From Diplodia intermedia (Eukaryota > Ascomycota > Dothideomycetes > Botryosphaeriales > Botryosphaeriaceae): a stretch of DNA of 64,000 nucleotides. Made by a program: the position numbers and the translations under genes. The DNA is taken from NCBI GenBank assembly GCA_021495925.1, contig JAKEKT010000105.1, positions 1-64,000 of the forward strand. Direction: 5' to 3'. Shown here piece by piece: positions 56,045-64,000 of this stretch; within the stretch, counting starts at the first letter, position 1; every line of letters begins with the position of its first letter. The notes under the pieces were generated by a model, which was not told the origin of the DNA, made no database searches, and was given only the letters and a program-made list of their open reading frames with translations.

Positions 56045-57382
56045 CTATTCTTCCAGAGCCCCAAGAATGAGCTTCTGGTAGTCCAAAACCGCCTGCTCGA
56101 GGTCACGGACGGCGATTGCTTCGTGGGCCGAGTGAGCGACGAAGATGCTTCCTGGACCGTACAGGTATCTCTTGTGGTCGCCCTTCAACCAAGGGACGTC
56201 GGTGCCGTAGTTCACGGTGATGCAGTCAAAACCCTTGACGTCGCAGTCCATGTCGACTGGACCGTAGCCTGCGTTCCGATACTCGAACTCCACCTTGCCA
56301 CCGGCCTTCTCTACGTCCTCGACCACTGGCGCAAGCGCCTTCTCGATCTCCCGCTGCACCTCAAACGGCGAGCCGCCTGCCAAGCGGACCGCGACGGTCG
56401 AGTTTGCTTTCTCCGCGACAACGTTGCCGGCAGCGCCGCCGAACACGGTGCCGATGTTCAGCGTCGTGTTGCCGTACTTCTCGCTCCACGGCAGCTCCGC
56501 GCCTTCCACCCTACCAGCTTCAAGGTCGATCAGACGGCTCAGAATCTTGACAAGGATGTTGTTCGCGCTAACGCCCAGCCACGGGTAGCCCGAGTGTGCG
56601 GCCTTGCCAGTGACGTGTACGCGGAAGCCCATGCTGCCCTTGTGGCCGCTGACGAGCTTGTTCTCAGTTGGCTCGCCGAAGAGGACGGCGCTGTAGTTGA
56701 GTGGGTTGAGAGAGGAGTCGGAGAAGGTGCGCATGCCGTCCCCGCTCGTCTCCTCGCCAACGACGAACAGTAGGGACACATCGTTGGGGTCTAGCGGGGC
56801 GCTGTCGTTGGCAAGTAGCGAGATGATGGCGGTGACCTGAGCCGCGAGAGAGCCCTTGGCGTCGACGCTACCGCGGCCGTAAATCTTGCCATCCTTGGTG
56901 TCAAAAGAATAGGGCAGGTACGGAGGAACCTGTAGACGTGGATGTAAGCAGACCGGACCAGTGTTTCACTGACAAGGTGCTCATACAGTATCTATGTGGC
57001 TGCTGACCAGCAGCTTCGTGAACTTGCTGTCACCGGGCCAGGCGAAAACATTGAACCTTGTGTTTCCGTTCTCTCCAACGCCGACGTTTTGTGTCTCGAC
57101 GTTGAACCCGTTCTCTTTCAGGTACGACACTAGCCACCAGCCGAGCTTATACTCATTGCCGCTGATGGACTCGATCTTGACGATTTCCCGATGGAGTGTC
57201 AGGAACTCATGTAGGGTAGGCAGAGGAAGCAGGTGGCCATTGCCATCGGTAGAAATGGGCTCTGCATCGGGAGTGGGGGTGCTGAGTCGCTGCTGCTCCA
57301 GCCACTGCAACGGCAATTGTGCCGCTGATGTGAGCGGAGCGGCGAGAGCCAGCAGCGCGGGAACGGCGGCCGCAGGGCGCAT
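56045..57382 (-). CDS. Secreted or vacuolar M20-family metallopeptidase
   Basis: Predicted zinc carboxypeptidase/aminoacylase-type M20 enzyme of 426 residues. Exons 57382-56987 and 56929-56045. The N-terminus MRPAAAVPALLALAAPLTSA is a clear signal peptide, so it enters the secretory pathway. Metal and catalytic motifs are SSHIDTVPPY (His, Asp; split by the intron), GRGSVDAKGSLAAQ (bridging Asp), VVGEETSGDGM (catalytic Glu-Glu), and a late His in IFVAHSAHEAI. A dimerisation domain lies between (GHKGSMGFRVHVTGKAAHSGYPWLGVSA). NDS, NYS, NTT and NST sequons could be glycosylated. The substrate is not predictable. Its 5' end faces the 3' end of SVP26. Confidence 0.94.
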
Positions 57383-57738
57383 TTTGATGTTGAAAAGAGA
57401 GCGAGCGACCCTCGACGGATTGGTTGGCTGTTGTCAAGATGGAGCTGCGGGCATGAGCTTGAGTCGCGAGATGACGCCAGCGTATGGGTCCGAGGCGAGC
57501 GGAAGCTCTCCGCGTGCCAAGCCTTGTTCATCACCGACGTCAAGCAACACGGAAGCACGATATACAGCCTCCCGCGCCCGAGATCGCGCTTCCTATGGCT
57601 TTGCAGATGCGGCCTTCGTTTCTGCAGCTTAGGACATAGCGCAACGCGACGACCGTCGTTTGAGAATGCAGCTGAGGATACGGCCAAGACAATCCGACCA
57701 GCCTCGGAATTCATTGATTGTGGGCTCCGCTTCCTCCC
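57383..57738. other. Promoter of M20 peptidase and 3' flank of SVP26
   Basis: A 356-bp region between two minus-strand genes. It should contain the peptidase promoter. Frames here show no motif. Confidence 0.5.
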
Positions 57739-58577
57739 TTAGAAGCGCTTGACTCTGTCCCCTTTCCAAAAACCCATGATCTCGCCCGTTTCTCCCAGCC
57801 AATCCCTCACTCCATCAACCGCTGCCTTCGCCAGTCCCACATTGGCCTTCTTCGCTGCCCCCCCGCTCGGCTCCTGGCCAGCCGCAACGAAGCTGCTTCC
57901 CTCGCCCGTAGCGTACTCGCTGCCCATGCTTGGCAGCACATTCTCTCCGGCGCTGAGAGATACGAAGAGCGCGAAGGGGACCAGCCACACGCAAAGCCCA
58001 AAGTATGAAGCAATCTCGGTGAACGTAGGGATCGAATAGTCGCGGCTGGTGTTGTACGGGTAGTAGTTTGAGCGAGGAGGGGGTGTCGAGAAGTGGCGGA
58101 ACCACAGGTAATGGTTGATTAGGACGAGGACTGGGAGGAGGAGCGTCAGCGCGCTCGCCGGTCTTTACAATCATCATATCAAGGGGACCGCGCAACTTAC
58201 TACAGGAGAGAATGAAAAGCGGGTCTGTCAACTTGACGATGGGAAAGCGGCGCAGATTCTGCGCATAAACAAGGTGGGAGGCCATGCTTAGGATGCTCAG
58301 GCTGAGCGGGAAGCTGTCGACGAGCCAAAGGAGAAGCTGCAGAACCATCACGGCATATATCATACGCGTGAGCAGCTTCTTCGCCAGGACGGTATGCTCC
58401 TCCACGAGTTCCGAGAGATAGTATAGGCCCGAGGCTAGATGCGACAGCGAAGTTTAAGTTAGCCATGCTCCGTCCAATGCACGCGAGACCCCGGAAGGTT
58501 GGCGTACCAATGGCCAGGGTAAGGAAGCCAAAGCCTAGGATGAGGCCAAGGTAGCCCACAAGCGGTAACACCCACAT
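57739..58577 (-). CDS. SVP26: SVP26/TEX261-family ER-Golgi membrane protein
   Basis: Early-Golgi/COPII cargo adaptor that sorts type II mannosyltransferases and alkaline phosphatase in yeast (Erv26/Svp26). Exons 58577-58508, 58434-58201 and 58130-57739 give 231 residues, close to the 228 of yeast. Four hydrophobic segments: MWVLPLVGYLGLILGFGFLTLAI, LLTRMIYAVMVLQLLLWLV, FPLSLSILSMASHLVYA with FILSCILVLINHYLWF, and IASYFGLCVWLVPFALFVSLSAG. The ASGLYYLSELVEEHTVLAKK and NHYLWFRHF motifs are characteristic. The C-terminal tail (GGAAKKANVGLAKAAVDGVRDWLG) is cytosolic. The introns complete both motifs in phase. Confidence 0.94.
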
Positions 58578-58932
58578 GTTGCCTTCGGTGCGGGGGAGGG
58601 CGTGGGAAAGAAAGGGAAAAAAGTAGACGGGAAAAGGCGAGTGAGGGACGGCGCGAGGTGGCCTCGAAACACGCAGGAGCGGCGGCTGACGTCGCCAGCT
58701 TTCGCGAGTGAGATACGACTCGGACGCATATCTTATCTGATCCGCGCGCCGAGTCAGTGCGCCGGCGCTGGGCACCAAACTTTTGGACGTCGCCCATCCG
58801 CCGCTGTCGCGCCCCGCAATCCACTGCCGTCTGCCTGCAAAATCACCTTCAGACCGGCCGCCGTCTCCAGATCGCCCACACCGTTCACGGAAGGCTCCGT
58901 GAAAGCAGGCTGCGCGCACCCGATACGCAATC
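58578..58932. promoter_or_regulatory. Divergent promoter region, SVP26 and BUD23
   Basis: 355 bp between opposing start codons. The plus-strand frame into BUD23 exon 2 stays open through this region, but it lacks conserved residues and is not needed for the BUD23 N-terminus. Confidence 0.5.
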
Positions 58933-59827
58933 ATGTCGCGCCCCGAAGACATCCTGTACGTGCATACCACCCGCAAGCTTCCCGGCCATCGCCTCGCTAA
59001 GATTCTTACGCAGCCCGCCAGACCTCTTCTACAATGAATCTGAGTCGCACAAGTACACGACGTCCTCGCGCATCCAGCACATCCAAGCCTCCATGACGAA
59101 GCGCGCGCTCGAGCTCCTCGACCTGAGGCGGCCCTCCTTCATTCTCGACGTCGGCTGCGGCTCCGGGCTCTCGGGGCAGATCCTGTCGTCGACGGAACCG
59201 TTCGAGGGCGGTCCGCACACGTGGATCGGCATGGACATCTCGTCGTCCATGCTGGGCGTGGCGCTGGAGCGCGAGATCGAGGGCGACCTGTTCCTGGCTG
59301 ATGCGGGCCAGGGCGTGCCCTTCCGACCTGGCACCTTCGATGCCGCCATCAGCATTTCGGCCGTTCAGTGGCTATGCAACGCGGAGAGCAGCGAGGAGAC
59401 GGCCCAGGGCCGCCTGAGCCGCTTCTTCGGCGGCTTGTACGCAAGCTTGCGTCGTGGCGGCCGTGCCGTCTGCCAGTTCTACCCCAAGAACGACCAGCAG
59501 AAGGGCATGATCAGCCAGGCTGCCATCCGCGCCGGTTTTGGCGCAGGTCTGCTCGAGGACGACCCGGGCACCAAGAGCGCTAAGACGTACCTCGTCCTGA
59601 CCGTCGGTGGCGGTAACTTGGAGGGAGATATCACGGGTGTTGTCAAGGGAATGGACAACGTCGACGTGATGGATTCGAGGAAGAGGAAGCTGCAGATGAA
59701 GAGAGGAGAGGATAAGAAGGGAAGCAAGGCGTGGATCATGCGGAAGAAGGACCAGATGGAGAGGAAAGGCAAGGTTGTCAAAGCCTCGTCCAGATACACA
59801 GGCAGGAAGCGAAGAATTCAGTTCTAG
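58933..59827 (+). CDS. BUD23: 18S rRNA (guanine-N7) methyltransferase BUD23
   Basis: SAM-dependent methyltransferase that modifies a guanine of 18S rRNA and is needed for small-subunit maturation, with partner Trm112. Exons 58933-58955 (23 nt) and 59014-59827 give 278 residues against 275 in yeast. Splicing yields the family start MSRPEDILPPDLFYNESESHKYT. SAM motif I is ILDVGCGSGLSG near residue 55. Later family segments are WIGMDISSSML, DAGQGVPFRPGTFDAAISISAVQWLCNAE, RLSRFFGGLYASLRRGGRAVCQFYPKN, and KTYLVLTVGG. The C-terminal WBS_methylT-type tail is highly basic (SRKRKLQMKR, SRYTGRKRRIQF). Confidence 0.97.
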
Positions 59828-60065
59828 GTGCGGGGCTGGCGACGAGAGAGCCCAAGACAAGTCGTGGGGACAACTGCTATCCAAAGTCTCGCACGCGATA
59901 TACCCGGCGTGCATTTGCGGAGTTTAAGAAAGGACGGCGTCATGGATATATAAATGGAAGATCACTCTGCACGATGCGAGTTATGTACGGCTAGAAATAC
60001 ACCTATATGCCACAGCCTTCCATGCAGCCCAGTCTAACGCGTCTAATACCTTGGAACCTACAATT

Positions 60066-61386
60066 TTAGATCTGCTCCTCCATCTTGTTCAGGATGGCCC
60101 TGGTGTACTCGTGGGTCGAGGCGCTGCCGCCCATGTCGCGGGTCCTCGTCTTGCTGTCTGGGGGTTAGCTCGGCCGGATATGACGGGGTTGCGGAAGTAC
60201 TCACCCCTCGGCAATCACGTCGTAGACGGCCTTGGAGATGCGGTTGGCATGGTCGTCAAGACCCAAGTGCCTGAGGAGCATGGAACCGGACAAGATCATG
60301 GCGGTAGGGTTGGCCTGGTCCTTGCCCTTGATGTCGAGACCGACGTGACGACAGCCAGGCTCGAAGACGGCAACATCGCGGCCCATGTTGCAGCCAGGGA
60401 CAATACCGGGACCGCCGACCAGGCCGGCACCAATGTTGGAAAGGATGCCACCGTACAGGTTGGGCATGACCATGACGTCGAACTGCTGAGGACGCGAGAC
60501 GCACTGCATGGAGGCGTTGTCGACGATCATGTCGTTGGTCTCGAGGGTAGGGTAGTCCTCGGCGACCTTTTTGAAAGTGTTCCTGAAGAGACCATCGGCG
60601 AGCTTCATAATGTTGGCCTTGTGGATGACGGTGACCTTCTTCCTGTTGTTGGCGAGGGCGAAGGCAAAGGCAAACTTGGCAATGCGCTCAGACTTGGCGC
60701 GGGTGATGATCTTGAGCGACTCGACGACGCCGGGGACGGACTGGTGCTCGAGGCCGGAGTACTCGCCCTCGGTGTTCTCACGAATGATGCACAGGTCGAC
60801 GTTCTTGTGGCGGGTGTCGTAGCCCGGGATGTTCTTGATCAAAACAATGGAGGCGTAGATGTCGAGCTCCTGGCGGAGGGCGACGTTGAAGGACTGGTGG
60901 CCGGACCGCTCGACGGGGGTGTGCAGGATGCCTGTGAATGATGAGCGTGGAGGGTTCGTCTGGGCCGGGCGTGGGGGGGCAGCAGACCCTTGAGGCCAAG
61001 CTTGTTGCGTTTCAGCGAGGCGATAGACTCGCGGAAGAGGTCCTCGCTGTGCTTGTTGCCGGAATCGACGCCGGAAACGTCGACCTGCTCCCACTCAATG
61101 GGGACATTGTCGGCCTTGAAGATCTGCTTGACGCTCTCCGAGACCTCGGCGCCGACACCGTCACCGGGGATCAGGGTGACAGTGTACTTGCCGCCAAACT
61201 TGGTGGGCTTGAAGATGTCGCTCTGGACAGTCGCGAAGGAGCGGGCGGCGGGCGAGGCGCCGCGCAGAAGGGTCTATTTGAGAGTGCGCATTAGCCTGGA
61301 CGGACGTCTTGGCGCAGCCGGCGGGCGCGGGTGGTGCGGGCGAGAGAGGGTACCTGGGCGGTGCGCTGAGAGCTCCGGGCCAGCAT
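60066..61386 (-). CDS. IDH1: NAD-dependent isocitrate dehydrogenase, regulatory subunit 1
   Basis: Mitochondrial TCA-cycle enzyme subunit; Idh1 is the AMP- and citrate-binding regulatory half of the octamer. Exons 61386-61354, 61273-60988, 60931-60205 and 60153-60066 give 377 residues. The first exons encode a targeting presequence (MLARSSQRTAQTLLRGASPAARSFATVQ). The core follows: YTVTLIPGDGVGAEV, RNKLGLKGILHTPVERSGHQSFNVALRQELDIYASIV, NVDLCIIRENTEGEYSGLEHQSVPGVVESLKIITR, KVTVIHKANIMKLADGLF, and MVMPNLYGGILSNIGAGLVGGPGIVPGCNMG. The SGHQSFNVALR stretch, where catalytic IDH2 proteins have a different residue pattern, favours subunit 1. It is divergent from POP4. Confidence 0.96.
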
Positions 61387-61986
61387 GGTGACGGATTGGA
61401 GAGCGGAGAGAGGGGATGCTGGGATGGCGGCGGACGGGGGCCTGGTGTTGCAGCGGAGATGTGAAGACCTGAAGCAAAAGCTGGGCGCAGCCAACCCGGA
61501 TCGCTTTCGGCCAGCCTTCGGCAACGGGCGCGGGACGTCAGTAGTCACGAGCCGACTTTTTCCCGCTCCATCCCGCGCTTTGTGCTGGCCCTCGCCCGCA
61601 ATTCCCCTTCTTTGCCGCGTCGATCCACCCGTGAATCGCGCGCTTCCAGTGCGTGGGCATCCGAGGCGTGAAACCTCAGGTCCGCGAGGGAGGGCGTGGC
61701 GGGTACGGTTGCAAGGCGCTGCACCGCCACGTCGTCTGTCGCACATTCTTGTGGCTGAATGTATGTACATAACCCCCATCTCCATAGATACGTATCATCT
61801 CCGACTTGGCCCGACATCGGATACCGACATCTGGACAAGGCACGCGTGCAGCTGCAGCGACTCAAGAAAAAAGAAGTCCAGAAAACCATCCATACACCTT
61901 CCACCCCAACGCCTTCGCACTGTCGCCGTCGCGCGCCTGCCTCACAACGCGCGCCCGTCGCTCCAGCTACTCCTCGCCATCTCACC
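61387..61986. promoter_or_regulatory. Divergent promoter region, IDH1 and POP4
   Basis: 600 bp between opposing start codons. The frame of POP4 remains open upstream to about 61760, but the first residues with family character come after 61987. Confidence 0.5.
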
Positions 61987-62834
61987 ATGAGCACGCTCGC
62001 CGCGCCCGACGCCGCGGCTACAGCAGCTGCTACCGCTGCCGCCTCAACCCCGGCCACGAGCACAATCACCAACCCCTCCCACGCGCTCCTCTCGCGCGCC
62101 CACTCCCCTGATACTAGCCTCCGCATCTTCACCGATCGCGTCCAAAAGAAACCGCTCCTCCTTCGCCCGACCGAAGCCACCGACATCCCTACCGACGCGC
62201 GCAGCCAGCGCCGCACCACGTGCCGCCGCCAACAGCTTCGCGCCAAGAAATCAACGGCGAGCAAACCCGCGCCCTTGTCCGCAGCGCAGAAGCGCGCGCT
62301 AGGAATCTACGCGATCCCCACGGCGCAGCGGCGGTACGACATCTTCGAGGGGCTACACAGGATGTGGGTGGGGTATATGCGGGAGGTGTTGGGGTTGAAG
62401 GAGGAAGGCGGGGGCGTGGGAGAATACGTAACGCCGGCTACGGTTGGACCGAAGTTGGCGAGTGCGGATTTCCATGGGGCGGAGGTAGAGGTGGTGAGGT
62501 GTCGGTGTGTGGGGAGGGTGGGCGTAAGAGGGATTGTGGTGAAGGATACGAAGTTTACGTTTGAGATAATTACGAGGAGGAATAAGGTGAAGAGTGGGTT
62601 CCTCTTTCTTTCTTCCCTTTTCGGTGCTGTGAGAGAGTATCTGGCTGATTCGAAGTAGCGATTCCGAAGGAGCATACGGTCTTCCGCTTTGAGATTCCAT
62701 TGGGGTCGGAAGGTGGAGAGGGCGCTAAGAAGCCTCGGAACTTGGTGTTCGAGCTGCATGGCTCGCAGTTCGAGAATCGGGCGCCGGATCGGGCTAACAA
62801 GAAGTTCAAGCAACATGCCATGTTCGATCTCTGA
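61987..62834 (+). CDS. POP4: RNase P/MRP subunit POP4 (Rpp29)
   Basis: Protein subunit shared by RNase P (tRNA 5' processing) and RNase MRP (rRNA processing). Exons 61987-62593 and 62659-62834 give 260 residues (yeast 279). The first 100 residues are Ala/Ser/Thr-rich then basic (RRTTCRRQQLRAKKS). The Rpp29 barrel begins YDIFEGLHRMWVGYMREVLGL near residue 118. It continues with LASADFHGAEVEVVRCRCVGRVGVRGIVVKDTKFTFEIITRRNKVKTIPKEHTVFRFEIPL across the intron and ends FELHGSQFENRAPDRANKKFKQH. This is the full Sm-like RNase P p29 signature. Codon use in the last exon is less GC-biased than in the first. Confidence 0.94.
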
Positions 62835-64000
62835 GCACTGCCGACTTGTTCGGATGATCGACATGTGAAACAGCCCTGTCCGGGAGGCAACCACAGCAGG
62901 CAGATGCGCGGTCGTGATTTTCTTGCGCAGACCGCTGCCCGCCCACTCAACCCAGTTCGTCGGAGGGAAACCATTGAGATTTACCAATCATTCCTTCTGC
63001 GTTCATCCGTGTGGTTGCTCCGCATCCAAACAAGAGAGGCAGGTTTGGTCTGAGCCACGCCAGCCCGCTCCGACAGGAGTGTCCTTGGCCAACCAATGCT
63101 ACTCTGTCACCACAGCGAACGTGTCGCCATGTGCAAAGGCGTTGTTGGTTTCATCTTGGCACCTAAGTCCGGGTAGGTGCTCCGACTGTCTATGGCACAT
63201 ACGTGTCAAAGGGAAGGCAAGCGACACATGATATTACGATTGTCCCATGCCGACGCTTGCGGGCGCACTTGCACAGCAAGGCGATGGAAACAACGACGCA
63301 AAAGCAAGGTATTGCACCACCAGAGCAGACCAAACCGTGTGCTAAATTTACTGCCAGACGTGGTGTTTCCAGGTCATCTTTCAAATATTTGCGCTGCCGT
63401 CAAAAGATGCGGACGAGAGGAAAAGTGCGCCGCTGTATATTCCCGGCGACCAAGATATAGTGTATTGACGATAGTGTTAATAACGCACCCATAGGGGTAA
63501 AAGCTCCTACGCGACCATTTTGCCTTGATCATATCACGGATGCAAAACCTACTACTTTGGTTTCCAGACTTAACTTGGAAGTGGCACCACAGCGTCGCCA
63601 TTATGTCGACTGAGGCTCCGTTTAACACACGATGGCAACTGCTTCGGGCCATTCAGCAAAGGTATCCGTTCTCAAACCACAATGCGCTGCCTTGGCAGAC
63701 CCGGGCGGAGCGTGCCGGCCGAATGGCAGCAAAAGGGGGGAAACCGAAAATAAAAGGCTTTCGAACAGGCATGCTTGCGAGCCTACTGTGTATGGGCCAT
63801 CCCCACTGTTCGATCGGTTCGAGCGGCATGTACGCGCGTGCGGGCATCGGATTTCTTCACCGGGTCGAGAAGGATCGATTGGTGAGCAAGCGGGATGCGG
63901 AGAAGGCAAGAGGGCCGTTGTGCCGTCCGCCAGAACATTGTCATTACCATGGATTGTTTTTCGGAACATGCCGGGCAGAGGTCGGGCCGACGGTCGAACT
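62835..64000. other. Right-edge region without recognised gene
   Basis: POP4 3' UTR followed by about 1 kb in which I see no supported gene. A 115-codon minus frame (63969-63622) and shorter frames lack motifs. A gene continuing beyond 64000 cannot be excluded. Confidence 0.45.

Noticed and set aside
58757..59013. Upstream in-frame extension of BUD23
   Set aside because: The 23-nt first exon at 58933 plus intron gives the conserved BUD23 N-terminus exactly; the extension has no family residues.
60051..60941. A 296-codon open frame on the plus strand antisense to IDH1
   Set aside because: It mirrors the GC-biased codons of IDH1, has a Val/Asp/Gly-repetitive composition and no motif. IDH1 itself is unambiguous.
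1..64000. CRISPR arrays, operons, prophage or a secondary-metabolite cluster
   Set aside because: The genes are eukaryotic, intron-bearing and individually promoted. There are no spaced direct repeats, and no PKS, NRPS or terpene enzymes.

Overview
The window looks like nuclear DNA from a filamentous ascomycete (Pezizomycotina). Nearly every gene is split by short GT-AG introns of about 40-90 bp, often with a CTAAC/CTAAT-like branch site. Coding DNA is GC-rich, and the gene set includes fungal-only families: a PTH11/SAT4-type membrane protein, a Shr3 chaperone, a PREG-type cyclin and recyclin. I infer a Dothideomycete-like fungus, but no marker here fixes the class. There is no sign of an operon, prophage, plasmid, CRISPR array or intact transposon. 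I built 27 protein-coding gene models by joining exons so that reading phase is kept across each intron; joined exons are given in each entry.

Left part (1-23 kb): PTH11/SAT4-like membrane protein (-), SHR3 (+), an RRM plus CCCH protein (+), molybdenum cofactor sulfurase hxB (+), a Ser/Pro/Thr-rich nuclear-type protein (+), a large arrestin-like adaptor (-), and a 1552-residue SNF2 ATPase with a RING finger of the SHPRH type (-). These are separated by long GC-rich leaders and gene-poor stretches.

Middle (23-41 kb): a 3.4 kb gene desert, an RRM-YTH protein (predicted m6A reader), a small unrecognised protein divergent from the G-patch ribosome factor PXR1, a possible small GATA-like zinc-finger gene, a BEM46 alpha/beta hydrolase divergent from proteasome beta-1 (PRE3), and a Pho80/PREG-type cyclin.

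Right part (41-64 kb): a denser housekeeping block. It holds CAAX protease STE24, an unrecognised 179-residue protein divergent from mitoribosomal bL34m, recyclin RCY1, a DEK-C/SWIB protein, a securin-like protein divergent from tropomyosin, RRP17, a secreted M20 peptidase, SVP26 divergent from BUD23, and IDH1 divergent from POP4. The last 1.2 kb has no recognisable gene.

Functionally this is a mixed neighbourhood rather than a biosynthetic cluster. Two themes recur. One is ribosome and RNA work (PXR1, RRP17, BUD23, POP4, bL34m, YTH, RRM-CCCH). The other is membrane trafficking (SHR3, SVP26, RCY1, arrestin, tropomyosin, STE24). Architectural oddities include very small first coding exons (down to 7 nt) and a 15-nt internal exon in PRE3 that carries the catalytic threonine. 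I found no strong evidence for a wholly new system. The best leads are the YTH domain with a long insertion, the degenerate GATA-like finger, the securin assignment and the PRE3 microexon.
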